Shown: positions 1 to 13,460, counted from the first letter of the stretch. The stretch is 64,000 nt of DNA from Bryoerythrophyllum caledonicum (GCA_963971425.1 OZ020521.1:2854501-2918500), one strand, 5' to 3'. Numbers and translations are program-made. Notes: a model not told the origin generated them from the letters alone.

Positions 1-1080
1 CAATGGCATCAAGAAATTCTACTATGAAGGGGAATCATTCAAATCACAGAGTCTATTTAGCAATGTATAGACCAACTTTGAATACAACCAATCGTACTGT
101 GAACAGTTGGAGACCCTCTATTTATATATTATTTACAACCTTAGAGTCTGTCATGTTGTATATATAGTGGTTCTACAAGCCCTTGGCATCTAATGGGTGT
201 AGATATGAGAGAATATGAGCCCTAGATTTTGCAAAAACAAGGAGATGGTCGGCGGTTCTATATCTTATAGGTGCAGTCTTTATTGGCTCTGTCCACTAAG
301 GCAGAGCCTTTGTAGCCACTTTCTCCAACAACAAGAGCAAGGTCCAAAGTGCTAACTTCTTGCGCGTGTACACTAGACCCTATTCTTTTTCACATGGACG
401 TCCATTTACTACATTTATCCGTGTGCATGCTACTGGCTTAGTTAATCTTACAAAAAAAATTTGGGATGTGGCATGCATCGCAAAGAGCGGCGGGTTTTTT
501 TGGATCTACTATAGTGATCGTTTTTTTAATGGGGTGAGCATTTTGCGATATGTTGTGTAGGCGTGGTTGCCGTTGGGCGAGGTTGAGCGATAGACGTAGG
601 TTGTTGCAAGGTAGGGTTGCGGTGCTACGAGAGGTGCCGGTGGGCAAGGTGTCGGGCATCGCAAGGCCTTCCTCTCCTTGGGCATGTCTTGTCCGCAGCC
701 AACATTGGTGGCCGCTACGTTCTATTCTGCGAGATGTTCATTGCCTTTGCCTTCGCTCGAAGTCTTCGTTAGCTATGGAGATATTGTTGTGAGGTGAAGT
801 TTGGGATCAAATATGAATGTCTAAATTTTGGAGCAAACGAGGGCTTGATGTGGTTGTTTGGGAAGGAGTTTAAGGTTTTGCAATGTGGGTTTGTTTGGCG
901 TAGGGTCGGGCGGCAACAAAAAAAGGCATGCGCCAATAGTAGTAGGGGAATATAAGCCGAGCTGCGGTGTTGGGCGGCATTCAAACCAGCTTGTACTGCA
1001 AAAGTAGGAGCTTTAGATCGGTCATTGGCTCTGAAGCGCATGGCAGAGGAGGGAGTTTTAAAGGATTAATAAACATCTTT
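1..1080. other. No gene recognised
   Basis: Mixed-composition DNA. Short open frames on both strands show no family motif, no credible splice structure and no start context. The moderately GC-rich part from about 550 to 780 could be a decayed exon, but I recognise nothing in it. It lies directly upstream of the biotin carboxylase pseudogene. I looked there for the preceding exon of that gene and did not find it. Confidence 0.5.
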
Positions 1081-1899
1081 GATTAGGTTCCCAACATCAC
1101 GGCAGCAACCATCACCCGCACGTGCATGATGTTGCACCCCCACTATGGTTACTTGGCGCAAAACGCGACCTTTGTGGGCATCTATAAGGACCACGTTCTC
1201 AGCTTCATCGGCTAGAACGTGAGGTGAAGCTCTGTTTCTGTTTCATTTTGTGGCTTCCTGTTGGTTGTAGTATAAAAATCTCCTACATCTAAAATGTTCT
1301 GATCAATTTAATTCTAAAGCTTCATGGTAGGGAATGGGTCTTTTTAGTTAATATTGGTTGCAGCTTAAGGGCATATGAAGAAAATAAATGTGACTTTTTC
1401 TCTAAGTTATATCCAAAGATTGTTCTTGAAGGAATTAAGGTAACAAGGTTCACTCTTAGTTAAGCAACTTGATAGTATCTATAGTAACCATTTGTTTCCA
1501 TAATCAAATTTGATAGTAACCAATGTCCACATGTTCATTGTTCCTTAAATCTATATTACTACGTGTGTCATGTTATGACGCATATTTGAAATTAGGTTAA
1601 ATGTACTTGTCTCATGCAATACTCCCAATTTATCTTTACTCTAAAACAATTCCAAGAATAACACATTTCAAGTTCAACTAAGATTATCTTCATACTATCA
1701 AGTAGCATGCAAAAATTATAGTTTGTAGACTTACACAAGTCAATTTACTACAATGACATCAATTCTAGTTTCTATGGAACATCTTCCCATAGATGTTGAA
1801 TATCACTATAATGACATCATCATATAATTTATGTATATGAAATTATTGGCCATGTGCATGTCAAATAGATCATAGCCTAATCGCTCATCTATGTTAATC

Positions 1900-2460
1900 A
1901 CATAGACCATGATATCATCAATAATCAACTTGACTTGATTATCCAAACACACCCCACGTCTTTGTCACTTTGTATCGGAGATACATTGCAATTTCCAGTT
2001 GATATTGGTTCACGTCTCAATTATGCGGGGATTGTCACATCTACAATCAGTTCACTTATCCACTAGATAGCCACAATTGTAATCATAGACCAACATGAAC
2101 TTCTAGTGGACTCCTACTTCTATTTGACTTCTACTTCAATCGGCTCTTTCTTAGCCTCTATTTGACCTCACTATTAACTATGCCTCAATTGAACATCAAC
2201 TCTATAACCTTTACATGAAGGACCAAATCGCGTGTGTGTGAGTGTATTGAAAACCCAATTGATAGTTACAATGATCAGTAAACATATCCACCATCGTGAT
2301 TCATATCAACTTGATAAGAGCATTAATTTGATATTGTAATATAGTAATCCAGTTGAACATGACAATGTAACTACTATTACTAAAGTGGTTTAGAGTTTTT
2401 GTATTACAGCATTAATACTACGATGATCAAAGTTGATTCACTTCTAAGGCTAGGACTAAT
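1900..2460. repeat. LTR-like DNA rich in TCAATTGA/TCAACTTGA words
   Basis: This stretch carries many variants of the words TCAATTGA, CAATTGAT, TCAACTTGA and AGTTGAT on both strands. The long terminal repeat ending at 22395 has the same kind of composition. It lies inside the former first visible intron of the biotin carboxylase pseudogene, immediately before a block that is also found at 23.6 kb. I read it as an old LTR fragment. No clean TG...CA ends or target duplication could be set. Confidence 0.35.
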
Positions 2461-2477
2461 ACTATATGATGTGATCG

Positions 2478-2770
2478 TTGATTGCTAAGTGTGTAGTGAT
2501 CTTTTTTCCATATCATCTTCTCCTTTACAATCTTAGGAAGTTACAACTCACACCTCTCAATATCTCATGTTTTACCTTTCCGTTCTTTTTGAACCCTAAC
2601 CATCAAAACTGCATTGTTCATCTAATTAATTCACATTATTATGTGAAAATGGATGCAAGCTTACTTATAACCTCTATTTACACTTCAACGGAAAAAACTA
2701 CATCAAATTGAAAAAGTTACTACTACATTGGTGTATATATTTGAATCTTTGGAGATGAGCACGTGTTTCT
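2478..2770 (+). repeat. Dispersed retroelement-like block, copy 1
   Basis: About 200 bases here match the block at 23580-23790 with substitutions and small indels. The best stretch runs from ctctatttacac to gttactactaca. In one frame both copies give related peptides around FNGKNYIKLKKLLLHW, which looks like the N-terminal part of a retroelement gag, but stops and frame changes prevent a firm call. It sits within the biotin carboxylase pseudogene and so inserted into it. Confidence 0.5.
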
Positions 2771-3299
2771 TGAAGGAATCATTGTTAGTTTTGGAGATTT
2801 TTATTGTTATTTTTTAAAATATTTTTCTATGAATCGATGCATTTTGCATTCAAACAATATCTACGTTATGGGAGGTAAGACGACAACTCGTGAGACAATG
2901 AAGAAGGCTGGAGTGTCCATTGTGCCGAGATGTGAAAGGCTTATTCAAACAAGCTTGTTGTAGTCCTGTTTGTTTCTTAATATTTAGTAGTGTGTTAAAA
3001 TATATGGCTAGAATTTGGTTTACTAACTGCAAATTTTGGTGTTGTATCAAACAATTGAAGAAGCAATCGGGTTTGCACACAAAATTGGTGTTTTTTTCAT
3101 GATCAACATATATCCAAAACGTTCTCAAACAATTGAATTTCTCACTTTGTACCAATATATGATGGTCTACATTTTGTGGTGCCACTTTGACATCCTTTTT
3201 CCATGTGTTGTTAATTATGCAATTACTGGAGGTGGTGGTCGTGGAATGAGACTTGCAAACGAGCCTGAGAAGTTTGTAAAGCTTTTGCAGGTACATACA

Positions 3300-5555
3300 T
3301 CTCAAAAACCAGAATATTCATATCCTAATTGACTTATTCAAGTATAGCTAATCTACCTCTTAGAGCTAATTAGGGCTAATTGTAGTAGTTAATTAAAATG
3401 AGAAAAGAGGTCAACATTCATAGTACCTTTGCCTTGCTTTACAAAAAACTCCATTTATGTTGAATTGTTTTCTTTCAGGTGAAGTTCAATGAGATGCCTC
3501 TGGACACATTTTGGATGCTGCAAATTTTGAAGTAGGAGCTGACTCGGTCTGTGTACTGCATATGCGTTGGTGAAATAAGTAGCAAGATGAATGCCCCAAG
3601 CTTGTGAACCCAACTATCAAGGAAATTTTCAATTCAAGCATGCCACCAAATGCCCATAAATACATTTTGTATCGTTCATCAGTCCAACACTTACTCTTGG
3701 TTAGCCAAAACCATACTTTGTTCCTTTCTTCTGCATGTCATAAGATTCTACAACCAATGTTGGGCAATTTCTTAGGATGTACAAAACAATTGTGGACGGA
3801 TCTATTTCTTCCTTATGATGGACATATTTATGAATCATTTTTTGGTCCTTGTAGTCACAATTCAAATGGAAGGACTGGTTCTAGAGTTGTGTGATATGTG
3901 CACCTAATAGAAGAATGTGTTTGTGTTTCCAAGTGTTGGTGACAGTGTGTGAAGAAGTACCGGCCAATTCTTGTGTGTTGCTTTATGTGGCTACATCAAG
4001 TACTTCAATTTCCATGTTTGTCCAATTTGAAAGTTTGTGAAGCTTCTGCTATTTGGATAGAGATATTGATTATAAAACTTAGAATGATGTCCGCTTCAAT
4101 ACAATAGTTAGGTTGATCATGAACTCTCTTTGTTTCTATTGGTGCTCTTTATTATGTCCGTCAAAATGAGAGTAATATCTTCAATGTAATTTAAAATTCT
4201 TCGATGTAAATGTTCTGTCCGCCTTTTGTTTTTTGTCGCAAAACTTATATGAAGTGGTTCTTCATGGAAATGGTTCTTTTTGCAAGAAGATTTATATGCT
4301 ACTATCTGTGGTTTGTCATACACATGTAACGTGGGCATGCTCTTTGCTAGTGACTCGAAGCTTGATTAGTATAACCATTTTGTATTGTTTATGCCGCGTG
4401 TACAACTACAAATTGTTCTAGACATTTCTATAGTGTAAAACTACATTTATCCACTCATCTAATAGGCTTTGGTGGTTGTTTCTCGAATTGATGAATTATT
4501 AAGATTTGGACAGATAGTATATTCATCTTTGAGTATTGATGTGCACAAGTTTAGAAGATATATCAAGGAAGTTTGTCTTCGTTTCAAGATTTGTACACAG
4601 AATCAATCGATACATATGCTACTTTGGAACATACTACACCCTCCAGAAACTTTTTCATCTTATCTCAAGTCAAATTTCAAAGAAATTAGTGTGTGCATGG
4701 ACATCCGTCATGTTGTTTTAATTTTTAGGTCTTAAATGATGGTATAGAATCATCAATTCCATCAAATATTTCACCTAGCAGTGTATCATATCCATGCCAC
4801 TTCTACCATACAACCTCAATTTGCTTGGAGAAATTGCACACCAATGAGCTTGCTTTGGATTATTGTAGGCAAGATGGAAGAATGTCCTCGAAGTATGTGT
4901 TGTTGAGTGCCCATCCTGCTTGTGTGGTGTAACGACAAATATCCAATATGATGCCACCATGAGTGAAAAGAACTTCCATGCTACTTTTACATCTACTTAT
5001 GCCCTAGTGATTGTCATAATGCCCTAATGCCCATCATGTATAGAAATAGGATTTAGTTTTGGTGAGTCAACGGAAGAAGTTTTTTGTATTTAACAGATCC
5101 GGATTGTGAAAGTAGGGTTCAAGGTGAAGCATCCAGCTAAAGGATTGTCCTTTGGTGGGAGGGCTTGAGATCGTACTGTTGTACATTCCACAATGATGGT
5201 ATCTCAAGTCTTTTAGGAATAGCCTTTGAGGTGGATCTTTGAACAACAACTTGCTGCAAAACAAGTTGAAAGCAACCTTTCCTAACCCGTGGAAGGGGTG
5301 TCTGAAGGGTAAATGGCCAAAATATATAAACATGCGATGATATCTATGTTAGGATTAGACTCCCTTGGGCCCTTATCCAAGATTATTCACCACTCAAATT
5401 ATTACTTTCAAGCTTTGAAGGTTTAGAACTTAGGATTCGTCAATTTATTACTTTTGCTGTAATATCTTTGAAAAGAAAATTTGAATAATTATTTATTTCA
5501 AATATTTTTATTGATATCTAATCAGCATATATATTTTCATGACATATTTTCATGA
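3300..5555. other. Anonymous AT-rich DNA with unidentified open frames
   Basis: This is the 3' flank of the biotin carboxylase pseudogene. Around 3590-3894 (+) a frame reads DECPKLVNPTIKEIF and remains open for about 96 codons (start codon at 3604). Around 4469-4735 (+) another frame of 88 codons occurs. Neither has a recognisable domain, and flanking frames are full of stops. They may be remains of a captured or neighbouring gene. Nothing else is supported. Confidence 0.35.
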
Positions 5556-5559
5556 ATCA

Positions 5560-5960
5560 AATACTCAATGAAAACTTAACATGATTGTGTTTGATGTCAC
5601 ATGCTAATCAAAAGTTCAATAATCCAATGAAAAACATTTTCATTAGTGATAGCGATCATTTGAAAATATGACACACGTGATTCATATATTGTTAAATGAA
5701 ACGATCCTTTTAAATAATAACATATGTGGATGCACATGTTCTTAAGTGAAGCGGTTTTCTCAAAAAGTAACAAATGTAAATTAGTAATATAGAAAATAGA
5801 ACAAAGTTCTTTGTATTAGTAGGTGGTCCAATTGATTAATAACATTTGGTCAACAACAATCAGTGTCTATCATCTTGCCACAACTTGCAAAACCAATTTC
5901 AGTACATGTCGTATTGAATTGTAAAAGTGGTCCATTCATTAAATAACACATGTGAGTTTA
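5560..5960 (+). repeat. Dispersed AT-rich repeat, copy 1 of 2
   Basis: The segment is collinear with 25590-25955 in the same orientation. Shared landmarks in the same order are a cacatgctaat/acatgctaat word, an acattttcattagtga/acattttgattagtga word, a tttgtattag/tttatattag word, acaacttg followed by caaaacca/taaatcca, and aaagtggtc. Identity is moderate with many small indels, so this is an old interspersed repeat. No coding capacity is visible. Confidence 0.6.
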
Positions 5961-6790
5961 TTTTTGGCATGTTTTGGTCCATTAAATGTTAGGTACATTA
6001 TCATTCATTATATACTTAGTGTATGTCACTTTCACAACACGATTCTTTTAAATGCAACTTAGTTTACATTTGAGTTGGTGTTTGTGTTGAAGTTTTGATT
6101 GTGTTTGTAAGAATGACTACAGGTACTGCAAGGTCAAGGTTGGTTGTGGAAGTAGATGATATCAATGTGGGCCTTAGGGATGTTGCTTTTTAAGAAAAAA
6201 TGTTGTCACAGTATGGAAATTAAAAGAAGAATGGTGAAAGATGGTCGTATTTTCACGCAGGTCTTGTAGGTAGATGTGGTTTTATCACCGTCACAGTAAG
6301 TGTTATGCCACCTTTGATTGAACAACATAAAATGGATTTTGTGTAGGGAGTCATGTGTGAGGATCCAGAACTTTGGTGTTGCTCAAGAATCTAAGAAACA
6401 ATATGAGGACTCAAGAGGGCGGCATGCCATGGTGTATTCAAATTTTATCGTGCACCACACTAAGTTTCTTAAAGAGATGTGAGAATTGATTCAAATTGAT
6501 TTTTTACCACACCAACACTATAGTCAATTTTTGTGAGATCTCACAAAGCTTGGGCGGTAGGGACATTTGCAACATATGTGATTAGGGATAGAGATACATA
6601 TGATACATTTAATTGATCTAAGTGATGGTTGCCAAAAAGCCCATTAAGATGTTATTGCACTTGATCTTCAATTTCTACATGAATTTAATCAAATCCCAAC
6701 GGCTTTTGCCAATGAAAATTGTATTATGGTCTTTGTCAATTGGTGGCTAAGGCTTCTGAACTCAGAGGACTTGTTTCAAGGGCTGGTTTA

Positions 6791-7393
6791 TCAAAGCAAG
6801 AATAAATCAAGGGTCGTCGACAACGCAGCCACGTTCGACTTCAAAAAGCCTCTAGCTCCAAATATTTGCTCAATCCGGAGACGGTCGACCGACGCTGATC
6901 CACTTTTTGGATCAAATCCCTTAAACTGCTCCTCCACCGCTTTGATGGCCTTCGAAAGGTCTAGAATCGCCTTCACATTCCAATTGAGCAGCGACGTCCT
7001 AATCATTTGACCGCTTTCTTTTGTCTGAGCAGAAAGCTGCGAGTGTGCCAAGCTAACCATCGCATTTGCGTGATGCAAGAAGCTGAGAGTTTTCTCCACC
7101 ACAGACGGGATTTTGTCTGGCGACACCACTCAAGGCCCAGCTCAACTTCCAAGGCTTTGGTGTTGTACAGACACCCATTTCCGTACGCAGGACGAAGCCC
7201 TCCGAACATTATAACTTCCGAAGACAGTTTCCACAGATTTTATAACTTTTTTACATGCCGTAGTTTTATGAATGATGCCAATATTTGCAGGAACTAGGTT
7301 TTTAAGAACCAAAAAGGACTTACTTATACCCAATTGTCGCACCTTTGGACGAGTACGCCAGAAATTCAAAGCTCCAAAAGAGTCTACGTACAT
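6791..7393 (-). pseudogene. Unidentified coding remnant
   Basis: On the minus strand two frames can be chained. About 7209-7127 gives MFGGLRPAYGNGCLYNTKAL and, after a one-base frame change near 7130, a 112-codon frame (6791-7129) contains KTLSFLHHANAMVSLAHSQL and VDRLRIEQIFGARGFLKSNV. Regular alternation of polar and hydrophobic residues and moderate GC content suggest former coding sequence, probably mainly helical. I do not recognise the family. It could be a transposon protein or a distant exon of the minus-strand gene at 14-16 kb. A stop follows LDLFLL. Confidence 0.35.
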
Positions 7394-7399
7394 CTACAT

Positions 7400-8190
7400 A
7401 CCAAACCTTACTTATTCGTTAGATAAGATCATCAAGTTTATGCTAATTTGAGAATAATGCACAACCAACTTCACCAATCAATTGAGGCGAGGACATCATG
7501 CGAAGTACAAAGTCAATAGGAATTGACATTGATGAAGTCTAGTTAATAAAACCTTGGATACAAAAAAAGTGGAAAACCTCAAACAGAAGTGTAGAAATGA
7601 TACACAAATCAAAAATCGAACAATTAAGGAAGTCTGCTTTGCATTACAGTGTTGCAAATTCACAATCTTTCAACTAACAGCTTCAAGCAAGTCTAACACT
7701 AAATTGAGTAAATCACTACCAGCAAACCACCTACAAGGTGTAGGCTTCAAAAAACTTTACCGAAGTTTTATTGATCATTCACAAATTTTAATGTTGATAC
7801 TCACAGAAATATAAGCCTCTGCTCGATGCCGCTTCTAAACAGAGCAAAAGCCTAGAAAATGTTTTAAAGCAGTCCCTTACTCAATACATATAACCAACAT
7901 GCTGCAGCATAGACAAGTCACAAGAGAACAAAAGATCATGTTTTACACAGAAGTGAAATTTTTCAAAAATCACCTTTTTTCGCTAAGCCCAATACTCTTC
8001 AAGTCACGCAACTGGAAGAACACAATCAGCGGGTCAGGTCAATCAAATAGAATAGGTTCAGGAAGGATCCAAGATGTGAGAAGAAATAAGATAAGTGCGA
8101 ATGAAGTAATATAAGACTTCACTTGAAATGCAATGAAGAAATAAACGCACATCTTTGAATGGTTCATTGAACTCTTGTCGTAGAGCTAGG
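7400..8190. other. No gene recognised
   Basis: AT-rich sequence with one or two short open frames that lack motifs. It leads into the GC-rich repeat block that begins near 8197. Confidence 0.5.
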
Positions 8191-8196
8191 ATGTCT

Positions 8197-9160
8197 TCAC
8201 AGAGTTGTCAAGACGTCCGGACGCTCGGACGCTCGGACGCTCGGACGCCCGTATGTCCGGACGGAGGACGTCCTCGGCCACTTGAGGACGTCCGATGACA
8301 TACTGACTTTCGTCAATTTACCCCGGGGTAAATTGCCGTCCGCTACCCCGACGGACCGCTCGGCCGTCAGATGCGACCACCCTCCGTCCGCCCGTCGCGA
8401 CCGCCCGGTGGTCGGTTGATGCCGACCTCCAGGCCGTCCGAATTGCGGTCGGCACTCGGTCGTCCGAATGGCGGTCGACAGTTGGCCGTCCGCCCGGCCG
8501 TCCAAATGGCAATCAGGGGTTGGCCGTCCGGCGGCCGTCCGACCAGCCGTCCGAATAGCGGTCGGCCGTTAGCCGTCCAAATGGTGGTCGGCGCTCGGCC
8601 GTCCGCCCGGCCGACCGCCGTGCGGACGGCCCTTGGGCGTCCGCTGCGTGCTACATATTGTTGGAAGCGCATTTTCAAGAGGCTTTCAACGATATGTTAC
8701 ACGTTCAAAAACCCCAAAATTGAGGGAGTTATGGCCAAAAAACCCGTGCGGACGGCTAGGCAGTCAACCGCGCGGACGGGTGAGGGCCGACCGCCGTGCG
8801 GACGGCCCTAAGGCGTTCGCTGCGCGCGTTACACCGTTGATAGCACATTTTCAAGACGCTTTGAATGGTATATTACACGTTCAAAAAATCCCCAAAATGA
8901 GGGAGTTATGGCCAAAAATCCTGTGCGGATGGCGAGGCAGTCAGCCGCTCCGGCAGACGCCTAAAGCCGATCGCCGGGCGGACGGCCAAGCGATCGATGG
9001 GTCGGACGGCCAAGAGTCGACCGAGCGACGGTCGGCCATAGAGTCTGCAGGGCGAACCCTCGTGTAGTGACAAGTGGCAGTTGGAGAGGCGGACAACGAA
9101 GGGAAGCGCCCAAATGCCAGAGACGGATGGCAGGGCGGACGGCCATTCCAATAGGCTTGT
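8197..9160. repeat. GC-rich CGGACGGCC-type repeat block A
   Basis: A sharply GC-rich island in AT-rich DNA, built from dense variants of cggacggcc and its complement ggccgtccg. It opens with short tandem copies of gctcggac (8217-8245) and a perfect palindrome around ttaccccggggtaa (8321-8334). A 177-180-bp unit is tandemly repeated: the words acacgttcaaaa and gagggagttatggccaaaaa occur near 8700-8745 and again near 8876-8915. Long open frames here (up to 146 codons, rich in R, P, S and G) arise from the repeat itself and are not genes. Confidence 0.8.
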
Positions 9161-9474
9161 GGTTAGTAAAGGAGAAAAATGAATTTAGATTTTTTGTGTA
9201 GTCTATTTTAAGTGAAACCACTATTCACAAGTTCTATTCTTCATATGTTTCCAAGTGCATAGGATATTTGAAATGGAATATTCATATGTATTCGCATAAT
9301 ATCTTTGAGACATTCTTCAGACTAATAATGCACGTGACTCTTTCTCCTAATTTAGAGTGCACATGCAATGTCTATCTACCCAAAAAAATAATGTTCCAAA
9401 CCGCTTCCGTGTTGCCAAAGAGTGGAGAGAAGTGGAGGAGAGGGAAGGGAGTTGCTGAAATTTGAGACTAGGTG

Positions 9475-9560
9475 GCTTTGTGGCCGTCCGCCAAGCTCTA
9501 GGGGCGGACGGCATGGCGGTCGACCACCAAGTGCCGAGCGACTGGCCTTGAGTCGATTGA
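9475..9560. repeat. Short satellite fragment of the GC-rich repeat
   Basis: An isolated run of ggccgtccgcc and ggcggacggc words, the same family as the block at 8.2-9.16 kb. It is separated from that block by ordinary AT-rich DNA. Confidence 0.6.
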
Positions 9561-12500
9561 TCAAGGTCATTTTTTAAGATCTCCTAGTGGATGTTTATTT
9601 CCACATTGCGGCCATATCAATGTAAACAAAAAGTATACATTTTATGTTACTTGTTTCTAAATAAACTTGATTGCTTATTTTAAAGTATAAGTGGATGTGT
9701 GGAATGAGAAATTTTTATACATTCCAATGTTTCCAACATAGAATTTGAAAGGAGTAATTATTTTGGCAAGGATGTATGTAGTAAATTTGGAACTTAGAGA
9801 GAGAGGTGCAAATGTTAAATGATACTTTCCAAAATCATAATGTCCATAATGTTCTACAAACAATGTAATTACCTTAGCAATGTCTTAAAATATTCCCAAG
9901 CTCTACACGATTTTGGGGTGGCAATATTTGTGTTCCAAATAGAATTGGAAGTTGGGGGTTTGAACCAAGGTTGAACTTTCTAAACACACTTGGAATAAAA
10001 AAAAAGGAGCGTAGAAGTTAAAAGATGAAGTGTTAGACCGGTAGAATCTGACTTCTTTGTTCATATGAAAGTCCATATTTCTAATACACAATGCTCTTGA
10101 TATTATAATTTATATTGCCAATTTCGGAATGGTATGGCATCTGAGAATCCGACAAAGAACCAATGACTTCTAAATGGATGAAGTACTCCATTGGAAGAGT
10201 TCATCCGCATTTAACGCATCCATTAGTTATCCAATGGACTGTTGTCATACCATCTTGGAATGAACATGTCAAAAATAAGAGCGTGAAAGCCCTCAAAAGC
10301 ACTTATTATAGAGATCTCAAAACTTAGAAATAGACTACAAGGTTGAGCTCATAAGCTTAAATCATTGCATGCGGACCACTTTTTTATTCTTAGAAAGCCA
10401 TAATAGAATGAATAGTGCCACATTTTATTAAAAGGTACGGGTATAGTTGTAGTGGCAAAAGGTAATGGCTGGATCTTCCATAGTTAGGTATGGCAGTGGC
10501 ATGTATTCTGAAATTTACATATTAAGCGAGATATATTTCAAGAACCAACCACCATCAAAATTAGTATATATTCATGCTTGAATTGCATATCAATAAACAT
10601 GTAGTATGGAATATCACTCTTGCACCTATTATGCTACTACTATTGATTTAAATAGATTATGCGTTCAAGGAAAAAACAATGATTATTTAGAATAATTATT
10701 TTTATTGTTTTCCTCAGAAAGACCACAATAATAGTTATCGTTGGAAAAACTATTGGCAACATCTGTAACAAGAATCTAAACTCATCTTACTCTTGCATCA
10801 TATAAGTTTAACCCCCGCAAGCCTAAGTGTACTTTACAAGGTTTATTATGTTTACCTTCACTGCGATCATCTTTCAATTCAAATGGTTAAATTTCATGAA
10901 ATTTTGATCACATCATCTCATATAAGTTGGAAAAACTTTCCTATCGATACATTATCATTAAGTTTTTTTTGCAAGGTGAACCCCTAAAATTCTGAGTATT
11001 TGTCATTAAAATGCACTTTTACTTTAGAATGTACATTTATTTTGTGTAAAAAGAAATGAGGGGAAAAAAAGCTTGAAGCTCTACTTTAACCCTCACATTT
11101 AGAATAACATGCTTTCAAAATTTCATGAAAGTTGATGGTATGGATTGAGAGATTATATATTTTGAAGCAAAAAACAAGGTTCTTTTTCACTTCCGTGTAT
11201 TTTAAGGATCATCTCCTTTTGAATTCTTATGATGTAAATTTCATGCTTTAGATTAGAATCAAATTTTCTGCAAAAATTTGATATATAATGTTAGGTCCTT
11301 GCAAGAAAAATCAAAGTGAAATATGAAGGGTGCAAAATATTCAAAAACGCTGTGGAAGGGATTGGGGTTCAAATACTATTATGATATATTTATTTATTTA
11401 TTTTTGTGGTGTACCTAATTTGCCATAAACTGAGAATCCCAAGGGTAAAAAGGATGACATATAACGCATCATATAGTAAAATAAAACCGTAGAGCCGAAC
11501 CATTAAAATTAGCTCTTTTCAAAATTTTAAGTTTAATAAGGGTTGTGTATATATTCAAAAATTAGTAATTAGTGTTAAAAGTTCATATCAATTGGTTAAA
11601 ATAGCTAAAATACATATTAAGCCAAGAGTTCATTAAAAGTTAGTTAAGATTTAAAGAGGTGCATCCATTTAATGAACGGTTGTAGAAGTTAAAGTACTTA
11701 TAATACACACCTCTTTTCAAGAGGTGTCTTCCCTAAAATTTAGATTATACATAGCATTGGAAAGACAATAACTCCACCACTACCATGTTAAAGATTGGAG
11801 TGTGTCGTACCTTTGGAAGCTAGTTTTTTTGTGAAACTCTTGAGTTTGTAAGAGTAATTGTTGCTATATGTATTGGATTTATGATTGATATATGTGATTA
11901 TTCATTGTGTAATTATTGTCTTGATTTTGTGAATTGAGTCATTTGTAATACATTGAATATTAGTACTTCATTATAAATTAGAGAAATACTCTAATTTGTC
12001 TAACTAATACAATTTTGTGTGTATGAAGATTAATTATAAACATTGTGATGAGATGTGAGTGTGATTGAATTAAATTAATGTAAAACTTGAGTGCAAGTAA
12101 GAGTATGATTTGATTGTAGCTTTAAGTGACATTGTAGATGTTTAAGGAGTAATTTCATGAATGAGATATTCATGTGTGTGTGTTAATGTGTAATCAGTGA
12201 CCTAATGCAATACTTCCAGGAATGCATGGGCACTTGCCACTTTATAAAAATTTAAGTTTGAGTGTTGAAAATAAAAAATGCATAAGAGTAAGAGTAATTT
12301 TTAATACTAATGATAAAAAAATCATCAAGAGAGATGCATTCCTTGATGCATAGCATGTTAAGAGTGTTATGTGCATGTTAATAAGTTGAATTAAGTCTAA
12401 CCTAGAAAGGAGAGACTCCTTAAGGTAGATTAATCGCATTTGTGTTTTATGACAAGTGTAAAGACAAATGAATTTACAATTTCCATTACACTCAATTCCT

Positions 12501-13460
12501 CAAGGTGGATTAATTGCATTTCGTTTTGATTTCTAAAAAGAACATAATTAATGATTTGTATTGAAATTCAATGGAATCTTCCACCGGCCTATCTAGGCAT
12601 GGATTAAGAGTCTTTACAGTTGACCACATGCACAATTGATAAAGGAATAATGTTCCTTCTAGGCACTTAGTCCTTGGGTTTAATGAATACTTTGTTCCTT
12701 CAGAGGGATGCATAACAACCTTAAATTCTTAAGAGTTTGGGTTAAAATTTAAGTTTTGTTGATGGAAGAGAGTTTTTGTATAGAAATTAGAATTAAATTA
12801 AAATACAATAGATGCTAGACCATCCGAGAAATGAGTTTAGAATCAAAAGGAGAATATGTGTGAGTCTTGGTGTTTTGTGAGTTGACCCGTTTTAAACCTT
12901 ACAAAAATCTAAACCCAAAGATGTAAAATGTCCAAAATTATTAGTGGTTCTCTTTACACTACCCAAAAATGTGTGAACATTTTTGACTTTGATTGAAAAT
13001 TAGATCTTTCATTGAAGGCATGAAATACTTATTGACGTTTTTAAGAAACCTAGGTACGATCTAGTAATACAAAGACTCTTAAAATTGATAGAAGCTTCTA
13101 GCAAAATGTTTGGAGTTGCGCGGAGTCAAAGTATGTGTGATTAGAAGAGCATTGCTTTTTCTTTAGGAATCCAAGTGGGACAAAATTAATGTTTCCACTA
13201 GGCTTGCATTATGGAAATCTCTGTTTAACATTTCGCAATATTCCAATTAAAATCACAATCATAGGAACGTGCACCAAATGAAAAGTTTCTCCCCGGGGGT
13301 GATTTGTTCCTTCAAAGGATTAGACCAAGGTCTTGCATAATCAATACATCTCAATAAAAGAAAGATCCATTAGTCGAAGGAATTTTTTTTGAACCATTAC
13401 AAATTTGTCTTCGCCATTCACATGGGATTCCATAATTTTAATGCTTCACGCTCCGGACAC
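9561..13460. other. Long AT-rich stretch without genes
   Basis: About 3.9 kb of AT-rich sequence. Open frames are short, unrelated to known motifs and not supported by splice signals. The only structured element seen is the foldback MITE at 10124-10262. Confidence 0.5.
10124..10262. mobile_element. Foldback MITE, copy 1
   Basis: A 139-bp element whose ends are imperfect inverted repeats: ggaatggtatggcat at the left and atgacaa...cataccatcttgga at the right. An inner inverted pair (aatggatgaagtact / gttcatccgcat) makes the whole unit fold on itself. It is collinear with the element at 13474-13611, which defines a family. No coding sequence. The target duplication is unclear. Confidence 0.7.

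Larger units (their letters stand above)
1087..3295 (+). pseudogene. CAC2: Decayed multi-exon plastid biotin carboxylase (acetyl-CoA carboxylase subunit)
   Basis: Four separate blocks translate, in the correct order, to the N-terminal third of the biotin carboxylase subunit, which carboxylates biotin on BCCP in plastid fatty-acid synthesis. Block 1 (1087-1219) contains MMLHPHYGYLAQNATF and ends at a GT after an in-frame TAG. Block 2 (about 2850-2961) contains YVMGGKTTTRETMKKAGV. Block 3 (about 3036-3105) contains TIEEAIGFAHKIGV. Block 4 (about 3213-3292) carries the ATP-grasp glycine loop GGGGRGMRLANEPEKFVKLL followed by a GT donor. The 1.6-kb gap after block 1 is a former intron now filled by repeats. 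The gaps between blocks 2, 3 and 4 interrupt sequence that is contiguous in the protein, so this copy is dead. The catalytic C-terminal part is not seen downstream. Family assignment rests on the order and spacing of conserved segments. Confidence 0.85.

Noticed and set aside
8367-9067. Several overlapping frames of 80-146 codons rich in Arg, Pro and Gly
   Set aside because: They arise from the CGGACGGCC repeat, which lacks stop codons in several frames on both strands.
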